Positions 16,190-26,623 of a stretch of DNA of 64,000 nt are shown piece after piece. A program made the position numbers and the translations under genes. The notes below the pieces were generated by a model that worked only from the letters and a program-made list of their open reading frames with translations, was not told the origin of the DNA and searched no databases. The DNA lies in the NCBI RefSeq assembly GCF_036711975.1, contig NC_091973.1:62001-126000 (forward strand), given 5' to 3'. The stretch is from Onthophagus taurus (Eukaryota; Arthropoda; Insecta; Coleoptera; Scarabaeidae). Each line of letters opens with the position of its first letter. Within the stretch, counting starts at the first letter, position 1.

Positions 16190-16570
16190 GTTGTTTTTGA
16201 AATTTTCCGTATTGAAGTTAATTGATAGGGATTTAAATATTATAAGTCTATCTTGCATCCTTCACTGAATACCATTGAACACGCATTCCGTGAATTATAG
16301 CAGATAATTGAGCTCCATATCGCCCACTGTTTGCTACGGCGCATCTGACCTTCACCGTCAACATAGATTTGCCAGACTGTATGTAACTTTTGGAAAAAAA
16401 TCATATCAGTTTCGTTTCATTTAAGTATTTTCAAGTATTAATATAAATCGTAGCGTAATCTTCAATTAAATAAAACTGATAGCGATGATATTTTATGAAA
16501 ATATTTACAACGTATCGAGCTTTCAGTGCGTTAGATTTAATTTGGGCGTTGGTTTTTTTATTAAAGTGCA

Positions 16571-18160
16571 ATGTTATTAATACTTGCAGCTTTAACCCTA
16601 GTTTTTATATATTTATATTTTGTGTTTACTACGCCTTTTTGGGATAAATTTGAAATTCCTTACTTAAAACCGAATCCGTTCTTTGGAAATTTGACGGATG
16701 TTGTTTTTCAAAAAGCTAGCTTAGTGGATGTTTATAACAGGATTTATAGGTTTGTCTGAGATTATTCTTAATTAGTAAAAGATTTAAGACATTTGAAATA
16801 TTTTAGAAAATTTAAAAACAGTGCGTACGTTGGGATTTATATAATAAGAAGGCCCGGAATTTTAATTAGAGATATTGATTTGGCTAAAGATGTTTTAATT
16901 GGTAACTTTAGTCATTTTCACGAAAACGATTTAGAAGTTGATCCGGAATATGATCCGATTTTTGGAAATAACCCGTTTACTATGAAAGGTGAAGAATGGA
17001 AAATTCAAAGAACTAAACATGTACCTCTATACACAATAGCAAAAGTAATTTTTAATTTTTCAAATTTCGCAATTTCAATATTCAAATTTTAGATGAAAAA
17101 TATGTTTGAATCGGTAAAGGATAGTTCAGAAAAATTAGTAAAATACTTAAAAGAACATACCGTAAAAAATAGTTGTGTTGAAGCAATGGATATTTCAGCA
17201 AAATACACTATTTCAAACGTGGGTAGTTGTGCCATAGGAATAGATAATCGAACATTAGAAGAAAAAAATTCAGAAATGCGTCAAATGGGGAAAGACTTAG
17301 TAGAAATATCAATTTACAATTCAATAAAACAATTTTTAATGATTGTTATTCCGAGTGTATTCGACTTTTTCAAGGTAACTTTGGTCCCAACAAAAGTTTA
17401 CAAAAGGCTTAAAAGTATTATCATTGAACAAATCGATTATAGAAACAAAAATAATCTGAAACGGAACGATTTTTTTGATAATATTCGTAAACCTAAAGGA
17501 AAAGGTGCCGAATTAGAAGAAATAATCGCCCATGTTGGCGGATTTTTCGTAGATGGTTTTGCAACAAGTTCCCACGCCTTAAATTTCACACTTTACGAAA
17601 TCGCCAAAAATGTAGATGTCCAAAGAAAATTACGAAAAGAAATCGACGAAACCATTTCAAAAAACGATGGAAAAATCACCTACGACATTTTAAATGAAAT
17701 GGTTTACTTAGAAGCCGTTATTTTGGAAAGTTTAAGAAAATATCCCCCTTTAGGATCGATGACGAAATTGTGCACATCACCGTTTACGCTTCCTCCAGCA
17801 ACTCCGGCCTCCAATCCAATCAAAATTCAAGTTGGAACACCCGTAGTAATTCCATTAATGGCCATTCAAAACGACGATAAGTATTATCCAAATCCAGAAA
17901 AATTCGATCCTAGCCGATTATTACCAGGAAACAAAGAATTTATTGAAAAAAAAGCTTTTATGCCATTTTCAACCGGCCCGAGAGCTTGTATTGGACAAAA
18001 ATTTGCTTTGATGCAAGCTAAAATGTGTATTTTTAAACTTTTGGAACATTTTAAATTAAAAGTTAATTCCAAAACTAGAGAACCTATTATGTTACATCCG
18101 GCTGCTGTTTTAATTACTGCTAAAGGTGGGATTTGGTTAGATGTTACTAAAAGGAAATAA
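16571..18160 (+). CDS. Cytochrome P450, CYP3 clan (microsomal)
   Basis: A haem monooxygenase of the insect CYP3 clan (CYP6/CYP9/CYP28-like), the group used for detoxification. Three exons, 16571-16749, 16807-17044 and 17093-18160, give 494 residues, normal for the family. It shows an N-terminal ER anchor (1-20), a proline-rich hinge (IPYLKPNPFFGN), helix-C WKIQR, helix K ESLR (351-354), FDPSRLLPG (PERF region), and haem loop FSTGPRACIG (431-440) with Cys438. The second intron is only 48 nt and falls where the family has ...TSGK-MKNMF. The I-helix reads DGFATSS (293-299), where most relatives have an acidic residue before the Thr (GFETSS); here it is Ala296. I cannot assign the subfamily from sequence alone. 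Confidence 0.92.
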
Positions 18161-18423
18161 AAATAAAATTTTCAGGAAATTAAAAGTATTCATTATTTAT
18201 TTCTTTACTGTGCCGTATTAATTTAATTAAACATTATTTAACAATACTGTTTAATATTTAATTTAATATTTAGTACGGAGGAATTTCGGATATAAACAAA
18301 AAAGCGCAAAAGAAACAAAATACTGCTCATAACTGATTATTATTTGGTAATTCTGTACCTAACCAACGTTCGAGTAGCTCATCATAACATATTAGATATT
18401 AGATTTGGCGGTATTAGATAGTA

Positions 18424-18650
18424 GATATCGTTCATTTGATGTCTTGGAATGTGAATCAAGCGTACAGCAGTTGAATAAGAAATCGTTTATCCTCACTCTG
18501 CCGAGATCATATATATCAATATAAAGCTAGTGTATACTATTGGTTCTAGCACCTCGTCCGCAAGCGACCTCGGCGATGTGAGGATAAGCGATTTCTTATT
18601 CAAGTGTTGTACATTTGGTGCTCTTTCTGGACATCAAATGAACTATATCG
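18424..18650. repeat. Foldback repeat with about 73-bp arms
   Basis: The left arm (18424-18496, with TTCATTTGATGTC and TTGAATAAGAAATCG) is the reverse complement of the right arm (18577-18650, with CGATTTCTTATTCAAG and GACATCAAATGAA), around a loop of about 80 bases. The loop contains CCTCGTCCGCAAGCGACCTC, which recurs inverted at about 18662 and in another form at 1621. No target duplication was identified. Confidence 0.65.
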
Positions 18651-18838
18651 TGATGTAACATCGCTGAGGTTGCTTGCAGAGGAGACGTTGGATATACAAT
18701 TATCGCAAGCGAGAATCGAAATTGGATAGGAGAAAAAAAAATTTTAAATTAACGGAATGTGCTATTAATTGTTAACTTATATTAACAATTTAAAAATTTA
18801 ATTTTAATATTTAGGGGTATATTTTACTATTCATCGTT

Positions 18839-18848
18839 AGATGACGCT
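18839..18848 (+). promoter_or_regulatory. AGATGACGCT motif upstream of Nrk
   Basis: A one-base variant of the recurrent AGATGGCGCT motif, about 780 bases before the Nrk start. A weak member of the set. Confidence 0.22.
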
Positions 18849-19627
18849 GCAATAATGTAAATAAACACTTAGGTTATTATATTATTTATAGCCGCAGTTA
18901 TAACATGGTTATATGTATGTACATTGGGATAAGAATGCTGTAATAGCTACACATTTTTTTGTGTAAATACCATGAACTTTATCAAGAAATATTTATTGTA
19001 GCTCAGGTAAAGATCAATTTAAGTGTCATAAGCTTTTATATATTTAAATTAAAGTGTGCAGTAAACAATTTGTTGGTAATTATGTATCTCCATACGTAAA
19101 TACTGTAAAAGTTGCTGCTAAATTATTGCAAGTTGAAGAATATGTAAATTATATATTTATTTATTTACATTTTGTACACCTGCAACATTTTAAAGATTCT
19201 TTAAAGCTTTTAAAATTATAAATAATTAAGTATTTATATTTGTTTAATTTTTTATGCGCTAGATCTAAGAAGATAAAAATAAAACCAAAACCTCGCAATA
19301 CAAATATAAAAATTATTTGATTATTTTAAGTTATTAAAATATATATAAATGTTTTATAGATAATTATCATTCGTACTTGTAAAGCATAAAGTTTTGTATA
19401 AATTAATGAATAAAAAATTTCCTTTTGCACTTTTTTCAATATTTCCAACAGTTACCTTTCCTCTAGACAGTTGGTAATTTATCCATTTATCCGCTTTAGT
19501 ACATTTTACATAGTAACATTTTTTGTCTACTAAATTACTAGACACAACAACAGGTTATAAAACCAAAGTATTTATTAATCGTAATGTGATTCTTTAACAA
19601 TATCATTGCCAAAAAAACAAATCAAAA

Positions 19628-21674
19628 ATGTATTTTCCACTGATACCTATTTTTCTACCAATGATTTATTCAGCTTCCGCTATGCAAACGGATTTTTGCG
19701 TTGTATACGGTGGAAAAATCTGCAAAAATTATATGCGCGATACAATGGTTTATAAGAACGGCACGAACGATATCAACGAGAATATAACAGCCGGTCTGTG
19801 GGAAGAAATGGTTGTAAAATTAAAAGAGCCATGTAAGAGTGCCGCCGAAGTAAGTTCATCACTATCTTTGCTTCAACAAAAACCCCATTATATAAAACGT
19901 TTTGCAGAAACTATTATGTATGTATGCATTTCCGTTGTGCAACGAAATGGGAAAACCTCTACCGCTCTGCTACGAAGATTGTTTGGTTGTCAAAGAACAA
20001 TTTTGTTACAACGATTGGTTGTTGATCGAAGCGAATAAAAAGAGGAATGTGACTTATAAATCAAAGGGACATTTTCAGTTACCAATTTGTGATGATTTAC
20101 CAAAGTATAAAGATAATAATAGTTCATGTTCTTATGCTAATTTAATGGATATAAAACAAGATGAAGTTACATGTAAGTAAATTATGTCTAAAATAAAATC
20201 TAATAAAATAAATTCATTTAGATGATTGTGTAAAAGGAAGAGGTCGTTTTTATCAAGGTACTATGAATGTGTCACAAAGTGGTTTACCTTGTCAAAATTG
20301 GGAATCGCAAACTCCTCACTCTCACATACACCCACCAATGTTTTTACCAGAATTACAAGGTGCTGAAAATTATTGCAGAAACGCCGGAGGTGCAGAACCA
20401 ATGCCCTGGTGTTTTACAATGAACAGTACTGTTCGTTGGCAACATTGTAACATAACAAGATGTTCAAACGAGACCAAAAGCCCAAAAGAAGATGTTAAAC
20501 CCCCAATAACAATGGATCAATATTTAACACCTACTTATATAATAGTTGGAGCAAGTATTGGGTTAATACTGATATTAATTTGTTTGTTATCGGTATTATT
20601 GTGTCATCGAATTCATAAACATCGATTGGGTTATAACCCGACTGGAAATACAGATGTGACTATCGATTTGGATAAATTACCAAATAACGCAACATACCAT
20701 AATTCGGGGGCGCGTTTAAATCCGAAATTAGAACGTTTAGAGTTTCCTAGAAACAATATTATATATATAAAAGACTTAGGACAGGGGGCGTTTGGTAGAG
20801 TTTTTCAAGCCAAAGCGCCAGATTTAGTTTCAGGTGAAGAATTTACTTTGGTTGCTGTTAAAATGCTTAAAGATGACGCGACTGAAGACTTACAAGATGA
20901 TTTCGAGAAGGAGGCGTGTTTACTAGCTGAATTTGATCACCCAAATATCGTAAAACTTCTAGGGGTTTGCGCTATTGGGCGGCCAATGTGTTTACTCTTT
21001 GAATACATGGGTAAAGGCGATTTAAACGAATATTTGAGAAAGTGTTCACCCACTTATCTTCCAAGAAGCGTTGATGAACGCGATTCCAAGGAAAACCTAT
21101 TGAATCATGTCGAGCTATTAGAAATTGCACTTCAAATCGCTTCCGGAATGGTTTATCTTTCAGAACGGAAATTCGTACACCGTGATCTTGCAACAAGAAA
21201 TTGTTTAATTAACGATGATATGGTTGTAAAAATTGCCGATTTTGGATTATCACAAAAAATTTACTTACAGGTAAATTTTACAATTTATAATTAATAGTTT
21301 AATAGAAATTTATTTTATAGGATTATTATAAAGGAGATGAACATGATGCGATTCCAGTTAGATGGATGCCTTTAGAAAGTATTCTTTACAATAAATACAC
21401 GTTAGAATCGGACGTATGGGCTTTTGGGGTGTGTTTATGGGAAATTTTTTCGTTCGCTCTCCAACCGTACTTCGGGATGACGCATGAGGAGGTTGTCAAG
21501 TATTTGAAGGCGGGTCATATGCTACTTAGTCCGGAAAATACTCCGGCACCCGTTTATGAAATAATGCGAATGTGTTGGGCTCAAAAACCCGCAGACAGGC
21601 CGAATTTTAAAGTTATCTTTAACGCATTGCATAATATTTATAATACAATGATCTCTTTGCCGCAGCATCATTAA
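19628..21674 (+). CDS. Nrk: Nrk receptor tyrosine kinase (Ror/MuSK family)
   Basis: A single-pass receptor of the Ror/MuSK family; the fly homologue is expressed in the nervous system and belongs to the Wnt-binding, Frizzled-domain RTK group. Four exons, 19628-19849, 19908-20172, 20222-21270 and 21321-21674, give 629 residues. Domains: signal peptide (1-18), Frizzled cysteine-rich domain (about 21-150, [10 protein letters not shown]), kringle (165-242), transmembrane helix (about 267-290), and kinase (342-620) with GQGAFG (349-354), Lys376 in VAVK, HRD (482-484), DFG (502-504) and the activation loop YLQDYY (510-515), placing three tyrosines as in MuSK/Ror/Trk. There is no immunoglobulin domain, unlike MuSK. 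The ending [16 protein letters not shown] and [10 protein letters not shown] fits Nrk better than Ror. Catalytic residues are intact. Confidence 0.92.
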
Positions 21675-21857
21675 TTTACTATTATATTGTAGTTTTGTTC
21701 CAACACATACACAATTTAAAACGCCGGTTTGAGTATTTATTAATAAGTGTACAGCTTAGTCCAAACTAGAATAGTTTAGATCTCATTTTATCTAAAAATT
21801 GGACCACTTTGTACACATTTATCCTACTTAATTTAACACATTCACTTGAGGACACAT

Positions 21858-21891
<34 letters not shown>

Positions 21892-21894
21892 TGG

Positions 21895-22330
21895 CAGTAC
21901 AATCCTGTGAAATCCTTGATCTCACGGATAACCTGTCTTCATTCATAGCTGGTAGAGCTCTTGGTATGTATCCTTCATTCGCCTCGCTCACAGATGGGAC
22001 CGTATATGCGACGAAGTACCTGTTGAGGAATTGCTCATCTCTCACTGTCATCACCCACGTCTCGCTCCCATACATTATCACTGGTCTTACACTGGTACGG
22101 TATATTTGGTCTTTGGTTCTCCGCGACAGTAGTCAGTAATTAATATATTAATTGGTGCCTGCACTGTATTGAGGTTTCTATTTCTTGGTATAAACATATA
22201 TTTTGTCTTCCCCTCGTTAACTGCAAGCCCAGCTCTTTTTGGTTCTTCCTCAAACTGTGCAAAGCTTTCCACTACTTGTCAGCAGATCAACATCATCATC
22301 ATACGTTAAATAAAGCGTTGAAAGCGTCTC
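21895..22330 (-). mobile_element. Non-LTR retrotransposon (LINE) remnant, reverse transcriptase part
   Basis: Minus-strand reading gives, in changing frames, a catalytic box like TYDDDVDLLT (about 22280-22318), then AGLAVNEGKTKYM (about 22190-22235) and IMYGSETWVMT (about 22050-22080), in the order found after the palm domain of jockey/RTE-like reverse transcriptases. It is frameshifted and truncated at both ends and cannot be active. A second remnant of the same kind lies at 48445-48890. Confidence 0.75.
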
Positions 22331-23590
22331 GTTACTCTCTCCAGCTTACCGGTTCGACCAGGCTGTCCCTGGCGAAGCCTAATACCTTATCTTTCCATTA
22401 CTTGACTAAAGAGGAAAATTTGGTCCATCGTTGATGAAATACCAGTATGTAGAATGCTATGTTTAAGAGCGTGATTCTTCTAAAGTTATCGCAGCTGGTC
22501 TTATGTATCGGACAGATGATTCCGATTTTCCATTTCTATCATACAAGTTCTAAATCATGTTCTCTTCTTACACCTAAACATTAATACATAACATTACACC
22601 ACTATAATAAAGTAGTGTGGAGATGGTCCAACTGGGAATGTGTTAAATGTTATTTATTAACTTTTTTATTATTTATAATGGACTTGTTATTTTGTACAAT
22701 AAAAAGAAACGGCTGCAATTGTGAGATTGCATAAATAAAGATAAAGCTCAACGTAAATAAAGAAAATGTAAATCGCACAAAATGTAAATTGTATTGCTCG
22801 TAGATAGGAGGAATTTTATTTTGAAGCTTATGATCACTATGTACTCTCGATTTAAGGAACCATCCTCAGGAGTTAAGATGTGCTAAAATGAAACCAACAT
22901 TTTCTAAAAGAATTCTAAACCCGAATAAAAAGTACAATTCGGAAATATTAAAATGGCAGCGTGTAATGTAATGAACGGAGGAGTTTTATGTCCGAAAGAC
23001 TGATTTAAAATGTTTTTTTTTAATTTCATTTCAAGGTTATTTAATGTTTTGACCAAAATAATAGCATGTTATTGTGGTAATTAAAATTACTTTGACCGAT
23101 TTTATAAAGCTACGATTTATTGCCATTTTATTAAACTTTGACGTAAATTGAAACAAATAGCAAAATTAATCAGACCAAAAAGAACTCGTTATGGTTCGCC
23201 GTGTGATAAGATTTCATAATAATGGAAAATTAGTAATGGTTTTAGGTAATGGAAACACCCAACCACACGAAATAAAATTCCTTTTCTTATTTTTTGTGTC
23301 AAAATATGCATACAATTTAAGAAATTCGTTACAATCCGTTTCGTGAATTCCAAAATAAATTTTTAGATAAGAAGTTGTGTATATCTGTGAATGTGAATGT
23401 ATTTCTTTTTTATATTTATACAAATATTTAAGCTTTGGAATTTTTTTATACACTTTATTTTTTATGTATGTAATATATACCGGAACTGTATGATTTTTCT
23501 TTTGAATTTATTGCTCTACCAAATAAAAGTAAATAAAAATCTTGTTTTTAATAACATAATGAAATTTTCATTTTTCCTCTTATAAGTATA

Positions 23591-24024
23591 TACAGTGTGT
23601 TTGATTTTAGTTGTCAGAAGAGATATCTCGACTACTGTTACAGATATGACAAAATATTATAGAAGGAAAGTTGCTTCAATCTTATTATTTCTTATATCAC
23701 GAACAATACTTGGGACTGCCATATAACTCATTTAAAACGACCAGAATTCGGATTCGGATCATAATACAACTTTTAGAACAAAAGTTGTAGCAAATTTTAT
23801 TCTTAACAATATTGTTCTCTTTCACTTTTGCTCTCAGATGCATAAACATCAAGAAAATATGAAAATACGAAAATTAGATGAATTCGTAGTTTTCCGTGTT
23901 GTTAATAGTAACGTTTGGGATTCGGAGCATATTACAAATAATGTGATATATCGTTATAACTAGATTTTTTTATAGTTTTATAATCCGTAATAAAATTGGG
24001 CATGATAAAATGAAACATACTGTA
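23591..24024. mobile_element. Mariner-like MITE, family A reference copy, 434 bp
   Basis: Termini TACAGTGTGTTT and AAACATACTGTA are inverted repeats (11 of 12) flanked by TA on both sides. No transposase. Sections recur at 13690-14060, 38505-39015 and 61840-62040, for example the TCACTTTTGCTCTCAGATGC segment near 23821 and 38819. Confidence 0.65.
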
Positions 24025-24772
24025 TATTAATATTTTGAAATTACCGCGTTTTCTTAATTTAATTTAAAAATTTTTAATAAATTTGAGAATTTTTTTTTGA
24101 TTCAAGTGAGGATGAAAAATTGTCGGGATTTATTGCTGTTTATTGTTAGGGTGAAAAGTGATTAAATTAAAGCAATGTGAAATTATTAAACGAAATTGAT
24201 ATGTATATAAAGTAGTCAGTAGGTTTTCGGACGTAAGTGAAGGTAGGCGCGGAAGATTAAAAAGTAAATAAAAAAAAATAAATTAGGAGCTCAACTGTCG
24301 GTACGCAGGCGCAAAAATATTTTTGTTGTGCTACGTAGTACATATCTAATTCAGTCATTTACTAATGTAATATAATATGAATATGATTCCTTCACGTCAT
24401 ACCGTTGCCATTTAGCCGAATACGTAGTAGCGCGAGAGAGATAGTCGTAGTGTTTAGCTCTTTTCTCTGTATTATGGTCTGACATCTACACTTGTGCCAT
24501 GGTATCACAATCTTTTTCCAAAGTTGAAACGCTAATGCAAAATAGGGCCGAGTGTTTTCAAATCTGAAATGTCAAGTATCAAGCTAGGGACAACAAGAGT
24601 GTTTTGTGTTAGGTAATAATTCGGACGTTACAGTTTAGGTAAATATACGGGGACCAGTGCGTATTTTTCCGTTTCTATTTTACATGGCACATCGTACTAT
24701 TTCGTCTCGAGCCTAAGATTATTTCCTCTCTGGCTAATGAGAGCCTTTTATTTTCCAGTTGTTTACTAGAGG

Positions 24773-26623
24773 ATGGCAGAAGAAAACGTAAGTAACCGTC
24801 GAAACAAAACATTTTTTCTAAACCTAAACATCTACGTCTAGGTTATGTTGCCTTACGTTTATTATCCCTCTCTCAAAATCTCTCACCTAAAATCCGTTCT
24901 TATTTTTAACCTAACCCTACGATTTCAACTATGTTTTAGACTAATGACGAAACGTCTGTTACAACAAACGGCACCAGGCGACCTAGAACCAGCGAAGACT
25001 TTTACATGTTTTGCACCTATGTTTTACAATATGAAAATTATGATACGGACAAAAAAGAGGTAAGTTATTAAAATATTAAATTAACTAAAACTTATTCATT
25101 TAAATTCATTTAGGAGGTTAGAAACGCAGTGAACCAAAGCCCCCCGTTGGATAGTTCCGGGAGCAGTGTAAACTCAGAGTCGACAAATTCAGACGCCCAA
25201 CAAGATGATAAACCCAGCGGCGACGACACCGACGATGGGGATTCCTACGATCTGATTACGTGCTTTTGTGGCAAACCATTTGCTGGAAGACCAATGATCG
25301 AATGTTCCAATTGCCTAACTTGGATACATCTAACCTGTGCAAAAATTAAGAAGTCAAACATACCTGATGTAAGAAATATTAATTATTTTTAAATTATTTT
25401 ACCAAAAATTATTTTTTATTTAAACGCTTTGTATCAGTATATTTGTAGGATATTTACCTGTAATGAAATCCAATATTATATTATGATCACCTGCTGATGG
25501 ATTAACGAGTTTTAGAATGTTGAATATCACTGCCTGTAGACAAGACTTAAATTTTATCCTTGAAACGTCCAAAACGATGAAGTTGATGACTCAAATGCAA
25601 AAAGTACAAATAGTATAGGTGTCCCAAATTCGTATATCTTCGAAACTAAAAGAGTTAGAAAAAAACGTACCTTACATGTCATGACCTCGTATTTCGAGAA
25701 ACTCTGAACAGCTATCGTCTTTTGTTTTCACCCTGTGCGGACAACGAATTTGGGACATCTGTACGTATTATCGATGTGGCGGTTACGACTATATTCTTCT
25801 ATATTCAATTTTAATAAGGAGATAAATCTTTAATAAAACTCAGGGGTTGACCCATGGATATTGAGGAGGGGGATTTTTTTTTTGACCCTAAATTGCGACT
25901 TGAAAATAGTCGAAATTTCTCTTTATATTGAGGCTAGTTTGTTTAATGACGGAAATAGTGCCTCGAGAACATCGAATTATTCGACAGAAATGCGCAACGA
26001 AGCTTAACTATAGAAGCTTAGAAAGCAAGGAAATAAAAGTTAGTAATGGCAAGTCCTTGTTATGAAGAAGCATAGGTGTTTTGCTTTTTCACATCAAGAT
26101 TCGTCATATCCTGATCATTGCTCGGAATGTATAGTATCTCCTCCACAAACATTTTTGCTCGTCTAAATGTATCTTAAGGTAACACACCTCCCATCACACG
26201 AAGCAACAGGTGCGACAGTATTTTCGAGTACGTTTCGAAGATATGCTTCAAAGAGCGCGCAGAAATGTACAAGATCTATAAAATAAATAAAATTGATATT
26301 GATTGTTTATTTCCATCTTTTAAAAACAAATACTTCAAGGCCGGTTCAACAGTCGTAAGATAAACTCGGGATAAGCATTTATCGGTATAACTTGAAAGGG
26401 CTGAACCGATTTGAACGCGGTGTGATTTGTCATATCTGATATTGTTACTTAACAGTTTATATTTTAGAATATTTTAATTTGATTAATAATTATTGAATTA
26501 AAATTGTTTATTTGTTGTTAGGTGTTCCATTGTGCCAGGTGCAAACCCAATAAAAAGCAAAGATCAGCGTCACCGACAAACCCGCCAGATAAAACCGTAA
26601 AGCGCCCGAAAAGAACAACGTAA
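24773..26623 (+). CDS. PHD-finger protein, PHF13/PHF23 type
   Basis: A small chromatin reader; PHF13/PHF23 PHD fingers bind H3K4me2/3. Four exons, 24773-24787, 24940-25059, 25114-25368 and 26522-26623, give 163 residues. A conserved N-terminal segment ([20 protein letters not shown]) is followed by an acidic/Ser-rich linker and a C4HC3 PHD finger starting [20 protein letters not shown], with WIHLTCAKI and HCARC closing it across the last intron. A basic tail follows (KPNKKQR...VKRPKRTT). The stop codon overlaps a perfect donor-like sequence (AC|GTAAGTAAGT at 26619), so a longer spliced C-terminus is possible. The first exon holds only five codons. Intron 3 contains a small MITE. Confidence 0.85.
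25616..25761. mobile_element. Short mariner-like MITE, 146 bp
   Basis: Inverted ends TAGGTGTCCCAAATTCGT and CAGATGTCCCAAATTCGT (right end read inward) are flanked by TA (25614-25615 and 25762-25763). It lies in intron 3 of the PHD-finger gene. The small size and lack of coding capacity indicate a MITE. Confidence 0.75.

Larger units (their letters stand above)
15768..16570. other. Divergent promoter region, FICD / P450
   Basis: It contains two CTCF-like motifs, AGATGGCACT at 15964 and AGATGGCGCT at 16180, about 200 bases from FICD and 390 from the P450 start. No coding exon or transposon is seen. Confidence 0.55.
18161..19627. other. Intergenic between P450 and Nrk
   Basis: Holds a foldback repeat at 18424-18650, repeat copies of the CCGCAAGCGACCTCGG motif, and an AGATGACGCT site at 18839. 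The rest is AT-rich with no exon seen. Confidence 0.55.
21675..24772. other. Repeat-rich intergenic, Nrk to PHD-finger gene
   Basis: Contains a TA run, a minus-strand LINE remnant (21895-22330), a mariner-like MITE (23591-24024) and the promoter/5' UTR of the PHD-finger gene. An acceptor-like TTTTCCAG at 24751-24758 just before the start codon suggests a spliced leader. No protein-coding gene was seen. Confidence 0.6.
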
